From: Aquificaceae bacterium
GTDB lineage: Bacteria > Aquificota > Aquificia > Aquificales > Aquificaceae
Assembly (NCBI GenBank): GCA_015492115.1
Contig: WGFS01000083.1
Span: 1 to 23,605 of the forward strand
DNA length: 23,605 nt
Direction of reading: 5' to 3'
Positions 6,614-13,793 of this stretch are shown here, piece after piece (position 1 is the first letter of the stretch; each line of letters opens with the position of its first letter). The notes under the pieces are model-generated. The model did not search any database. It was not told where the DNA came from and worked only from the letters and a program-made list of their open reading frames with translations. The translations under genes were made by a program, and so were the position numbers.

Positions 6614-7186
6614 ATGGAAAGGAAAGAGGAATTGAACGAGGAAATTGAAGAGGTAAAGGAGGAACTTAAAAAGGAAGAGGAAGAGGTTGAGGAGCTTCAG
6701 AACAGAGTCAGGGAGCTTGAGGAGAAGGTCAAGAAGCTTGAGACGATAGCAAAGAACTCAAACATAAGGGCTTCCGAACTTCAGAGGGAGCTTGAATACC
6801 TCAAGGAGAGGTACAGGAGAGACCTTGAGGAGCAGAGAAGGTTCGGACACGAGAAGCTCGCGGTGGACATCCTCGGCATACTTGACAACTTTGAGAGAGC
6901 TCTCTCCGCTGCGAGGACTACCAAGGACTTTGACTCCCTGCTGAGAGGTGTTGAGATGATCTACTCGGAGCTGAGGAAGGTTCTTGAAAGGTACGACATC
7001 CACGAGATAGAGATTGAGGGCAGGGAGTTTGACCCCTATCTCGCTGAAGCGGTTGAGACCATACCCACCTCAGAACACCCCCCGAACACGGTGGTCAAGG
7101 TTCTTCAGAAGGGCTACAGACTTCATGAGAAGGTGATAAGACCCGCGAGGGTTGCGGTTTCTGTTTCTGAAGAGGAGATAACCTGA
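6614..7186 (+). CDS. grpE: GrpE, nucleotide exchange factor of DnaK
   Basis: A 190-aa cytoplasmic cochaperone that releases ADP from DnaK. Residues 1-60 are an acidic, Glu/Lys-rich stretch predicted to form the long paired coiled coil. The conserved core follows: EYLKERYRRDLEEQRRFG, LAVDILGILDNFERAL, and the C-terminal beta domain with FDPYLAEAVE, VVKVLQKGYRLHEKVIRPARVAVS. The start at 6614 has AGGAGG at 6602-6607; an upstream TTG in frame precedes that site and is rejected. dnaK and dnaJ are not in the window. It heads a four-gene unit whose reading frames overlap by 1 to 4 bases. Confidence 0.95.
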   Translation: MERKEELNEEIEEVKEELKKEEEEVEELQNRVRELEEKVKKLETIAKNSNIRASELQRELEYLKERYRRDLEEQRRFGHEKLAVDILGILDNFERALSAARTTKDFDSLLRGVEMIYSELRKVLERYDIHEIEIEGREFDPYLAEAVETIPTSEHPPNTVVKVLQKGYRLHEKVIRPARVAVSVSEEEIT

Positions 7187-7386
7187 TGGAGATAAGGTTC
7201 AAGGACTTTCACAGGAAGCTCGCCCCCTTCAAGGACGAGAGCATGGAGCAACTCCTTGAGGAGCAGGTCAACGAGTGGATAAGGCTTAACAGGGTAAAGG
7301 TTATAAACGTGGAGACCCTCTGGCAGAGGAACGCCCACGTGTCCATAGGGGTCAGGGTGTGGTACACGGTCGGTGATGGGGAATGA
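7186..7386 (+). CDS. Small conserved-looking protein of unknown function (66 aa)
   Basis: The ATG overlaps the last base of the grpE stop (TGATG), and its own stop overlaps the next start (ATGA), so it is clearly part of the operon. It has a helical first half (EQLLEEQVNEWIRLN), then two likely strands (RVKVINVETLWQ and HVSIGVRVWYTV). This layout resembles a group of short alpha/beta proteins with an NEWL-type helix and a final IxYE-like strand, none with a known role as far as I can recall. There is no signal peptide, Cys or metal motif. The tight coupling suggests a housekeeping role, but none can be named. Confidence 0.7.
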   Translation: MEIRFKDFHRKLAPFKDESMEQLLEEQVNEWIRLNRVKVINVETLWQRNAHVSIGVRVWYTVGDGE

Positions 7387-7880
7387 AGAGGGCGGGCATA
7401 TTCATAGACGGCACCAACCTCTACTTCATCCAGAAGAACTACCTCAATACGAAGATAGACATAGTTAAATTCGTTGAGTACTTCAGACGCTTTTACTCCA
7501 TTTACAACGTCTTCTTCTACCTCGCCTACAGGGAGGAGGATGAGAAGCAGGAGAAGTTTTACAGGATGCTCGCCTTCAGCGGTATAACCGTGGTGAGAAA
7601 ACCTTTAAAGCACCTCCCCGACGGTAGCCTTAAAGGGAACCTTGACGTTGAGATGGTCATAGACATGCTCCTCACCAAGGACAACTACGACGTTGCGGTT
7701 CTATGTTCCGGAGACAGCGACTTTGAGAAGCTTATAAACGTCCTGCGTTCCTTCGGAAAGGAGGTCGTGTGCGTATCCACGAGGGACAGCTCTTCCATAG
7801 AGGTGGTGAACGCCTCGGACAGGTACATAGACCTGAAGGACATAATTGAGGACATAAAGCTGGAGGAAGCCCTGAGATGA
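7383..7880 (+). CDS. NYN-domain (LabA/DUF88-like) protein, putative RNase
   Basis: A 165-aa single-domain protein of the PIN-like NYN superfamily. FIDGTNLY (7-14) gives the first Asp (D9) and Asn (N12). LKGNLDVEMVIDML (83-96) gives the middle acidic residues D88 and D94. LCSGDSDFEKLI (108-118) gives D111 and D113. The full acidic set suggests a working Mg2+-dependent ribonuclease, although most bacterial LabA-type proteins have no proven substrate. It has no extra OST/LOTUS domain. It sits between the 66-aa protein and hisZ with 4-base overlaps on both sides. Confidence 0.85.
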   Translation: MKRAGIFIDGTNLYFIQKNYLNTKIDIVKFVEYFRRFYSIYNVFFYLAYREEDEKQEKFYRMLAFSGITVVRKPLKHLPDGSLKGNLDVEMVIDMLLTKDNYDVAVLCSGDSDFEKLINVLRSFGKEVVCVSTRDSSSIEVVNASDRYIDLKDIIEDIKLEEALR

Positions 7881-9049
7881 GAAAACCCCACATCCTCCCC
7901 TTTGAGAGGATACTCACGGTAGAGGAGTCAAACCTCATAAAGAGGTGCATCCAGAAGGCGAGTGAGGTCTTTGAGAGATGGGGCTACAACTACATAAAGC
8001 TACCAGCCTTTGACAACTACGAGGTGCACGCGAGGGCGCTCGGGGAGAGGTCCTCTGCGGTCATAGTTCTAAAGGACACGGAGGGAGGGGAGCTCGTTAG
8101 CCTTAGGGCTGACTTCACCGCTCAGGTAGTCAGGAGCGTTAGCTTCTTCAAGGTCTGGCACTTCCCCCTCAGGCTCTACTACTTCGGAACTCTCTTCTCC
8201 TCTCAGGGAAGCACCTGGGAGAGCTTTCAGACCGGTGTTGAGCTGATAGGTGTGAAGGGCACCGAAGGGGATGCGGAGGTGATATCCGCCCTCTGGGAGT
8301 ACCTGAGCTCTCTCGGATTTGAAGACACGGTTGTGAGCGTGGGTCATGTGGGGATCGTTGAGAAGCTCCTCTCAAGGGTAGAGGAAGGGATGAGGGATGA
8401 GGTCAGAAACGCCTTCAGGGAGAGGAATCTTAGCCTCTTGAGGACCGCCTTCGGCGGTGGTCTGATACCGGAACTTCCTCTCATACAGGACAGGGAGAAG
8501 GCTCTCAGAGTTCTTGAGGAGCTCGGGCTTGAGGAGGAGAGGCTTGAGCTGGAGAAGCTGGGAGAGCACCTTGAGTCAGCCGGGGTTAACTTCACCTACG
8601 ACCTCTCGGAGGTCAGGGACTTCCCCTACTACACGGGGATCGTCTTTGAGTTCTTCCACCCTGAGCTCGGTTCTCCCGTTGCGGGAGGTGGCAGGTACGA
8701 CAGGCTCTCCAGCGCTTACGGTGAGGACTTTCCAGCTACGGGAGGGAGCGTTTACGTTGACAGACTCCTTCCCCTCATGAGACCGGAGAAGGAGAAGAAG
8801 GACTTCTTCATAATAGACCTGACGGAGGACAAGAGGTTCGGCTTCAAGCTCGCTTCCTTACTGCGCTCAAAGGGATACAGGGTTGGAAGAGATATTGTCA
8901 GCAGAGCGACCGAGCACTCCCTGGACTACGCCTTTTCAGAGGGCTACGAGAAGGCTGTGGTCATCCTGGACGAGAAGGACGTAAAGGTTTACACCACCGT
9001 AAAGGACTACGAACTCTTCACGCTAAAGGAGTTCCTTGAGCTTTTCTAA
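7877..9049 (+). CDS. hisZ: ATP phosphoribosyltransferase regulatory subunit
   Basis: A 390-aa paralogue of histidyl-tRNA synthetase that binds the short-form HisG and gives histidine feedback control at the first step of histidine synthesis. It keeps the class II synthetase fold: LRADFTAQVVR at 76-86 (synthetase motif 2 region), FPYYTGIVFEFF, AGGGRYDRLSSAYG and a C-terminal domain from about 305 (FIIDLTEDKRFGFKLASLLRSKGYRVGRDI). The strongly altered synthetase motifs and the short length argue against a true HisRS (usually over 400 aa). hisG is expected elsewhere. It is the last gene of the grpE unit and overlaps convergent metK by 27 bp. Confidence 0.87.
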   Translation: MRKPHILPFERILTVEESNLIKRCIQKASEVFERWGYNYIKLPAFDNYEVHARALGERSSAVIVLKDTEGGELVSLRADFTAQVVRSVSFFKVWHFPLRLYYFGTLFSSQGSTWESFQTGVELIGVKGTEGDAEVISALWEYLSSLGFEDTVVSVGHVGIVEKLLSRVEEGMRDEVRNAFRERNLSLLRTAFGGGLIPELPLIQDREKALRVLEELGLEEERLELEKLGEHLESAGVNFTYDLSEVRDFPYYTGIVFEFFHPELGSPVAGGGRYDRLSSAYGEDFPATGGSVYVDRLLPLMRPEKEKKDFFIIDLTEDKRFGFKLASLLRSKGYRVGRDIVSRATEHSLDYAFSEGYEKAVVILDEKDVKVYTTVKDYELFTLKEFLELF

Positions 9050-10150
9050 GTAGTCAAGCCTCTCCCAGGGGAACTTCTCCCTGCCGAACTGCCCGTAACA
9101 GGCTGTATCCCTGTATATGGGCTTCCTGAGATCCAGGAACTCAATTATGTCATAGGGCTTCAGGGGAAATACCTTCTGAACCGCCTCCTCTATCTTCTCC
9201 TTCTCAACCTTCTCGGTACCGAAGGTCTCTATATCAAAGGCTACCGGCTCTGTGAGACCGAAGGCATAGCCTATCTGGACGACGCACTTCTCCGCAAGCC
9301 CGCTCGCGACCACGTGTTTGGCTATCATCCTCGCCATGTAGGAGCCGGACCTGTCCGTCTTGGAGGGGTCCTTTCCCGAAAAGGCACTGCCCCCAGAGAA
9401 GCCTATATCACCGTAAGCATCGGAGACGATCTTCCTCCCCGTCAGACCTGTGTCCGCCACGGGACCGCCTATCACGAACCTCCCCGTTGGGTTAACCTTT
9501 ATGTTCGTATCCTCTCTGAGGAGCTCTCCGGGAACCTCCTTCCTTATAACCTCCTCAACAACGAGCTCCCTCAGGTTCTGGAGGGATATGTCGGGGTCGT
9601 GGTGGACGTAAGCTAATATGTCTTTAACATACTGGGGTCTGCCATCCTCATAGACCATGCTCACGAGAACCTTCCCATCGGGTCTGAGGAAGGGAAACCT
9701 TCCCGTCTTTCTGAGGTCGGATATCCTCCGTGTGAGCCTGTGGGCTATGGTCACAGCCCAGGGCATCAGGTTGGGTGCCTCCTTCACAGCGTATCCGACC
9801 ACTATCGCGGTGTCTCCAGCCCCCTCTCCGGAAACACCCAGGGCTATCTCCGGGCTCTGCTCGTCTATGGAGGTTATCACCGCGCATGTGTCCGCGTCAA
9901 AGCCCAGCTCCGGCTTCGTGTAACCTATCTCCTTAACCACCCCCCTGACCACCTTGGGTATGTCCACGAAGCTCTCGGTGGATAGCTCACCCCCAACCAT
10001 CACGAGACCTGTGGTCACCAGGATCTCTAAGGAAACCTTGCTGTAGGGGTCTTTCTTGAGGAACTCGTCCAGAAGGGCGTCCGCTATCTGGTCTGCGATC
10101 TTGTCCGGATGTCCCTCAGTCACAGACTCCGCCATTCTAAGGGAGTACAT
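9023..10150 (-). CDS. metK: S-adenosylmethionine synthetase
   Basis: A 375-aa cytoplasmic enzyme that makes AdoMet from Met and ATP. It has VTEGHPDKIADQIADALLD at the N-terminus, the flexible active-site loop near 95-130, NPTGRFVIGGPVADTGLTGRKI, and GGSAFSGKDPSKTDRSGSYM. The usual GAGDQG hexapeptide reads GAGDTA (110-115) and continues IVVGYAVKEAPNLMP, a moderate departure from the common bacterial form. The ATG at 10150 fits family N-termini, although a second ATG 15 bases in is possible. No Shine-Dalgarno precedes it; an extended -10 (TGCTAAAAT) ends 7 nt upstream. It follows a 46-codon small ORF by 19 nt. Confidence 0.95.
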   Translation of the reverse strand: MYSLRMAESVTEGHPDKIADQIADALLDEFLKKDPYSKVSLEILVTTGLVMVGGELSTESFVDIPKVVRGVVKEIGYTKPELGFDADTCAVITSIDEQSPEIALGVSGEGAGDTAIVVGYAVKEAPNLMPWAVTIAHRLTRRISDLRKTGRFPFLRPDGKVLVSMVYEDGRPQYVKDILAYVHHDPDISLQNLRELVVEEVIRKEVPGELLREDTNIKVNPTGRFVIGGPVADTGLTGRKIVSDAYGDIGFSGGSAFSGKDPSKTDRSGSYMARMIAKHVVASGLAEKCVVQIGYAFGLTEPVAFDIETFGTEKVEKEKIEEAVQKVFPLKPYDIIEFLDLRKPIYRDTACYGQFGREKFPWERLDYLEKLKELL

Positions 10151-10157
10151 GGGTTCT

Positions 10158-10163
10158 ATTTTA
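10158..10163 (-). promoter_or_regulatory. Candidate extended -10 for metK (possible leaderless transcript)
   Basis: On the minus strand TGC-TAAAAT is followed by AGAACCC and the ATG. The TGn extension may compensate for the lack of a recognisable -35. It falls in the 19-nt gap between the small ORF and metK, so metK could have its own start as well as read-through. Confidence 0.4.
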
Positions 10164-10169
10164 GCAGTA

Positions 10170-10310
10170 TTAGGGTTCTGTGGGCTCGTCGGGAACGGTG
10201 TGGTCTATCTTCTGGTCGGGACAGAGCCTCCTCGGCTCCCACTCGGGATGGACGTCGGGGTCTATGGGTTCAACGGGAACGGTGGGTTCAATCTTGGGCT
10301 TTTCCTCCAT
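10170..10310 (-). CDS. Small Pro-rich acidic ORF (46 aa) upstream of metK
   Basis: A short frame preceded by a near-perfect Shine-Dalgarno (AAGGAGG on the minus strand, 10325-10319) 8 nt before the ATG. The peptide starts MEEKPKIEPTVPVEPIDP and ends DHTVPDEPTEP. It has 11 Pro and many Glu/Asp, a single Cys (30) and Trp (24), and two TVPxEP units. It contains no Met beyond the start, so it is not a Met-attenuator peptide. It is probably disordered and has no signal or membrane segment. It lies 29 nt after the 268-aa gene and 19 nt before metK, all in the same direction. I do not recognise it; coding status rests on the ribosome site, the spacing and the biased composition. Confidence 0.6.
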   Translation of the reverse strand: MEEKPKIEPTVPVEPIDPDVHPEWEPRRLCPDQKIDHTVPDEPTEP

Positions 10311-10339
10311 CTCAAAACCCTCCTTACCTTCTAATATAG

Positions 10340-11146
10340 TCAGAAAATGCCCAGATTAAAGAGAAGCTCTGTCGCCTCCTCCTCAAGGGTTCTGTCCACA
10401 CCTCCGCTACCCACGCTGGTGAACTCTATCCCCTCTATCTCCCTGCAGGGCTCTGGTAGAGGCAGGTTCTCAGCTTCGTAGGGGCTTGCCAGGTACACGA
10501 GCCTGTCTCCCTCTCTCCTTATGGATAGCCCGTAAGCCTTTAAGAAGGCATTCCTCCACACAACTATGAAGAGCTTGAGGAAGAAGGAGAGTTTTGTCGG
10601 TCTGTAGGAGGGGTGGGGCTTGTACTTCTCGGGCTGTCTTATCCCCTCAAGCTCCATCTTCTTGATTATCCTCTCAACCTGCTCAGGGGGAGGGTGCTTT
10701 ATGTCCGGCCAGCCAAAGATCTCGGGCGCTCTCCTTCCGAGCTTGAAAACCCATGAGGTGAGACGTGTGAACTCCTCCGCGGGAGGGACGAGTATGTACC
10801 TGAACTCCCTCTGTCCGAACTCAACCCTCTCAGGGAGGTCTTCAACCATCCTTATCAGTGCCCTCGGACCCTCCTTCTTCAGTAGCTCCTCCACCTCGTA
10901 GAAGCCTATGTACTCGCTCTTCCAGAGGGATATGAGTATGGGTTCCCTTCCCAATCCGAAAGGCATCAGCCTTATTCCCGAGAGTATGAGCCTCTCCCTC
11001 CTCGTCTTTCCAGCAAGCCATAGGTACTTGTCCAGGTATATCTTGAATTCCCTCGGGCTTGAAAGGAGTTTCTCCCAGCCCTCCTTGTTTATATCAAGAG
11101 GTTCAACAACGTCCACGAAGTTAAAGGGCAGGGTAAAGGCACCCAT
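10340..11146 (-). CDS. Protein of unknown function (268 aa)
   Basis: I do not recognise this family. It is a soluble-looking protein with no signal peptide or clear membrane span, although SFFLKLFIVVWRNAFLKAYGL (about 186-206) is hydrophobic and aromatic. Visible traits are a Trp/Tyr-rich N-terminal half, RILVPPAEEFTRL-like segments, a Pro-rich stretch PDIKHPPPEQVE near 148-159 and an acidic end EEEATELLFNLGIF. No nucleotide-binding, metal or Cys motif stands out. It lies 24 nt downstream of kdsA and upstream of the small ORF and metK. There is no good Shine-Dalgarno before the ATG at 11146, so an internal start is possible. Base and codon use match the neighbours. Confidence 0.75.
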   Translation of the reverse strand: MGAFTLPFNFVDVVEPLDINKEGWEKLLSSPREFKIYLDKYLWLAGKTRRERLILSGIRLMPFGLGREPILISLWKSEYIGFYEVEELLKKEGPRALIRMVEDLPERVEFGQREFRYILVPPAEEFTRLTSWVFKLGRRAPEIFGWPDIKHPPPEQVERIIKKMELEGIRQPEKYKPHPSYRPTKLSFFLKLFIVVWRNAFLKAYGLSIRREGDRLVYLASPYEAENLPLPEPCREIEGIEFTSVGSGGVDRTLEEEATELLFNLGIF

Positions 11147-11170
11147 TACGAATTTTCAATATAGAACTTT

Positions 11171-11971
11171 TTAGCTGACAGGCACATCCCTGTACCTTCG
11201 TGTAACCTCCCTTATCTCAAGCAGAGCGTCAACCATGAACTCAAGGTCCTTTAGGGGTATCTGGTTGGGTCCGTCCGAGAGAGCTTCCTCCGGGTTGGGG
11301 TGGGTCTCCATGAAGACACCGTCACACCCGACAGCGACCGCAGCCCTCGCGAGGGGGAAGGCGAACTCCCTCTGACCGCCCGACCTGTCACCCATGCCTC
11401 CGGGGAGCTGTACGCTGTGAGTAGCATCGTATATTACCTTTGCAAACTTTGACATTATGGGGAGGCTCCTGAAGTCAACCACGAGGTTGTTGTATCCGAA
11501 GGAAGAGCCCCTCTCCGTGAGGTATATCTCCCTTGCCCCTCCGAACTTCAGCTTCTCAACTATGTTTTTTGCGTCCCACGGCGCCAGGAACTGACCCTTC
11601 TTTACGTTCACAGCCTTTCCCGTCCTTGCCGCTGAGAGAAGGAGGTCAGTCTGCCTGCAGAGGAAGGCTGGAATCTGCACCATGTCCACTACCTCACCGA
11701 CGGGTTCAGCCTGCCAGCTTTCGTGTATGTCCGTGGTCACCTTCAGACCGAACTCTTCCTTTACCTTACTGAGAACCTTCAGACCGAACTCAAGACCGTG
11801 GCCCCTGAAGGAGTTTATTGAGGATCTGTTTGCCTTGTCAAAGGAGGACTTGAAAACGAACTCCACATCTGGATACTTTTCTTGGAGTTCCTTCAGCTTC
11901 TCCGCCACCGGTAAGACCACACCCTCGCTCTCTATAGCACAGGGTCCTGCTATTATGGTGAAGCCTTTCAT
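11171..11971 (-). CDS. kdsA: KDO-8-phosphate synthase, metal-dependent type
   Basis: A 266-aa cytoplasmic enzyme that condenses arabinose-5-phosphate with phosphoenolpyruvate to form KDO-8-phosphate for lipopolysaccharide. IIAGPCAIES carries Cys at residue 11, and H185 (DATHSVQLPGG), E222 (METHP) and D233 (LSDGPNQ) complete the metal site. These are the same residue numbers as in Aquifex aeolicus, so this is the metal-dependent class rather than the E. coli class, which has Asn in place of Cys. FKSSFDKANRSS and the phosphate-binding residues are intact. GGAGG lies 6 nt before the ATG. The gene implies an LPS-bearing outer membrane, in line with the porin and MlaF-like genes. Confidence 0.96.
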   Translation of the reverse strand: MKGFTIIAGPCAIESEGVVLPVAEKLKELQEKYPDVEFVFKSSFDKANRSSINSFRGHGLEFGLKVLSKVKEEFGLKVTTDIHESWQAEPVGEVVDMVQIPAFLCRQTDLLLSAARTGKAVNVKKGQFLAPWDAKNIVEKLKFGGAREIYLTERGSSFGYNNLVVDFRSLPIMSKFAKVIYDATHSVQLPGGMGDRSGGQREFAFPLARAAVAVGCDGVFMETHPNPEEALSDGPNQIPLKDLEFMVDALLEIREVTRRYRDVPVS

Positions 11972-11985
11972 TTCATTCCTCCGTA

Positions 11986-11991
11986 TATAAT
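11986..11991 (+). promoter_or_regulatory. Candidate -10 for the 12021-16729 operon
   Basis: TATAAT lies 29 nt before the ATG at 12021, with GGAGG (12011-12015) between. The reverse strand reads TATTATATA here and may serve kdsA. No good -35 is seen for either direction, so strength cannot be judged. Confidence 0.35.
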
Positions 11992-12020
11992 ACTAATTCC
12001 GATGCACACGGGAGGGAAGG

Positions 12021-12326
12021 ATGATACACGAGCACCAGATAGAGAGGATAAAGGGAAAGTTCTTCACGGAGGAGGAGTTAAAGAGGGAGGTAAAGCTTTA
12101 CAGTCTCATAAGGGATATAAAGAGGGAGATAAAGGAGGATGTTAAGAGACACTTTGAGAAGACAGACCAGGAGTTCAGTTATTTACAACAGGTTAGTGAC
12201 AACTACGGAATACTCGTGCGTGTTGTGAAAGACAAAGAGACGGGAAGGCTATACTACTTCTATTACTTCAAGCATCGTATCCCTTACAGAGAGTATTATT
12301 TTTATAAGGAGGAAGAGGAGGAATGA
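12021..12326 (+). CDS. Protein of unknown function (101 aa), first gene of the envelope operon
   Basis: Not recognised. GGAGG is 5 nt before the ATG. Residues 10-50 are strongly helical and charged (EEELKREVKLYSLIRDIKREIKEDVKRHFEK). The second half has two likely strands, GILVRVVKD and RLYYFYYFKHRI, then a very aromatic tail YREYYFYK and five Glu. There is no signal peptide. Its stop overlaps the start of the CpoB-like gene (ATGA), so translation is coupled. Position at the head of cpoB-uppS-cdsA suggests an envelope or regulatory link, but that is inference from neighbours only. Confidence 0.75.
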   Translation: MIHEHQIERIKGKFFTEEELKREVKLYSLIRDIKREIKEDVKRHFEKTDQEFSYLQQVSDNYGILVRVVKDKETGRLYYFYYFKHRIPYREYYFYKEEEEE

Positions 12327-13099
12327 GGATAATACCACTCTTGCTTGTCGGAGCGCTCGTGGCAGGTTGTGCACCCGTATCTCAAAAACCGGAGCGGGTC
12401 GCGGAGATGGAGATAAAGCTAACACGCCTTGAGCAGAAGCAGGAAGACCTTGAGAAGGACATAGAGAGGACTAACGACAGGATAGACAAGCTCACAGAGC
12501 TCATATCTGAGCTCAGGCTTGAAGTTGAAAGGCTCAAGCTGAAACTTCTTACGGGAAGCGAGAAGGTGGGAGAAGAAACCCCCAGCACCAAAGGTTCAAC
12601 GACCACAGCCCGTATAGAAAAGCCCTCCGCAGAGAAGATACCGCCTCCGGCGGTCGGTGGTACCAAAGAAACTCAGGAGGTGCAGAAGAAGGAAGGTTCA
12701 GAGGTTGAAGATGCAGAAACCGCCTACAAGAAGGCTATAGAGCTTTACAGTGTGAAGAAGCTCTACGAGGCGAGGGATGCCTTCCTCAACTTCATAAAGA
12801 AGTTTCCCGAGAACAAGTACACCGACAACGCCTTCTTCTGGATAGGGAAGATATACCAGGAGCTCGGTGACTCAAAGAGGGCTGAGGAGATATACAAGAG
12901 CCTTGTTGAGAAGTGTGAGAAGGGCAGGCTCCCTGACTGCAACAAGCTTCCTGACGCTTACTTTCAGCTGATGAGGATAAACATAGATAGGGGTAACGTG
13001 GCAGAGGCTAACAGGTACTATTCTATCCTGATAGAGCGTTTCCCCACGTCCGACGCGGCTGTCAGGGCGAGGGAACAGAAAGTCCTCTTAGGAGAGTAG
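12323..13099 (+). CDS. CpoB/YbgF-like lipoprotein with coiled coil and TPRs
   Basis: A 258-aa envelope protein. The signal ends in a lipobox LVAGC, so C16 should be lipidated; E. coli CpoB is instead a soluble periplasmic protein. Residues 27-75 form a coiled coil (EMEIKLTRLEQKQEDLEKDIE), followed by a Ser/Thr/Pro-rich linker (78-128). TPR-like repeats fill 130-258: AYKKAIELYSVKKLYEARDAFLNFIKKFPENKYTDNAFFWIGKIYQELGDSKRAEEIYKSLV. In proteobacteria this family links the Tol-Pal system with peptidoglycan synthesis at division. No tol or pal gene is nearby; instead it is followed directly by uppS, which also serves cell-wall synthesis. Confidence 0.8.
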   Translation: MRIIPLLLVGALVAGCAPVSQKPERVAEMEIKLTRLEQKQEDLEKDIERTNDRIDKLTELISELRLEVERLKLKLLTGSEKVGEETPSTKGSTTTARIEKPSAEKIPPPAVGGTKETQEVQKKEGSEVEDAETAYKKAIELYSVKKLYEARDAFLNFIKKFPENKYTDNAFFWIGKIYQELGDSKRAEEIYKSLVEKCEKGRLPDCNKLPDAYFQLMRINIDRGNVAEANRYYSILIERFPTSDAAVRAREQKVLLGE

Positions 13100-13103
13100 G
13101 TTG

Positions 13104-13793
13104 ATGAATGTCCCCAGACACATAGCGATAATAATGGACGGCAACGGGCGCTGGGCTAAAAATCAGGGTATGCCCCGTATAATGGGACACTACAGGGGTG
13201 CAGAGGTTGCGGAGGAGATAACCAGAACCTGTATAGATCTGGGCGTTGAGTACCTCACCCTGTTCGCCTTCTCAACGGAAAACTGGAATAGACCCAGGGA
13301 GGAGGTTGAGCTCCTCTTTGATCTCATGAGGAATTATCTGAAGGAGAAGAAGGAGGAGCTCATAAGGCTCGGTGTGAGACTGAAGTTCATAGGCAGGAGG
13401 GACAGAGTAGGTAAGGATCTCAGGCGCATGATGGAAGAGCTTGAACGTGAAACAGCTGAGAACTACAGGATAACCGTTGTCCTGGCAATAGACTACGGAG
13501 GAAGGGACGACATACTCAGGGCTGTGAACAAGCTCATAAGGCTTGAGTTTGACCATGTTGACGAGGAAACCTTCTCCTACTTCCTTGACCTGGGAGATAT
13601 ACCCGACCCTGACCTCCTCATAAGGACCGCGGGCGAGAAGAGGATATCAAACTTCCTCCTGTGGAACCTCGCCTACACGGAGCTCTACTTTACTGATGTC
13701 TGCTGGCCGGATTTCAGCTCGGAGGAACTTTACAGAGCTATAGAAGATTACTCGGGAAGGAAGAGGAAGTTCGGAAGAGTCCTGGATGAGTAG
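13104..13793 (+). CDS. uppS: Undecaprenyl diphosphate synthase (cis-prenyltransferase)
   Basis: A 229-aa enzyme that makes the C55 lipid carrier used for peptidoglycan and LPS. All conserved blocks are present: IIMDGNGRWAKNQGMPRIMGHYRG with the catalytic Asp, LTLFAFSTENWNRPREEV, and the C-terminal RTAGEKRISNFLLWNLAYTELYF plus WPDF. The ATG at 13104 is preferred; AGGAG (13090-13094) is 9 nt upstream. A TTG three bases earlier would add one residue and has 6-nt spacing, so it is also possible. It overlaps cdsA by 8 bp, the common uppS-cdsA order of bacterial lipid operons. Confidence 0.96.
   Translation: MNVPRHIAIIMDGNGRWAKNQGMPRIMGHYRGAEVAEEITRTCIDLGVEYLTLFAFSTENWNRPREEVELLFDLMRNYLKEKKEELIRLGVRLKFIGRRDRVGKDLRRMMEELERETAENYRITVVLAIDYGGRDDILRAVNKLIRLEFDHVDEETFSYFLDLGDIPDPDLLIRTAGEKRISNFLLWNLAYTELYFTDVCWPDFSSEELYRAIEDYSGRKRKFGRVLDE

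Noticed and set aside
10151..10339. SAM riboswitch upstream of metK
   Set aside because: The space is taken by a 46-codon ORF and short AT-rich gaps; no SAM-I, SAM-II or SAM-III consensus helices are seen.
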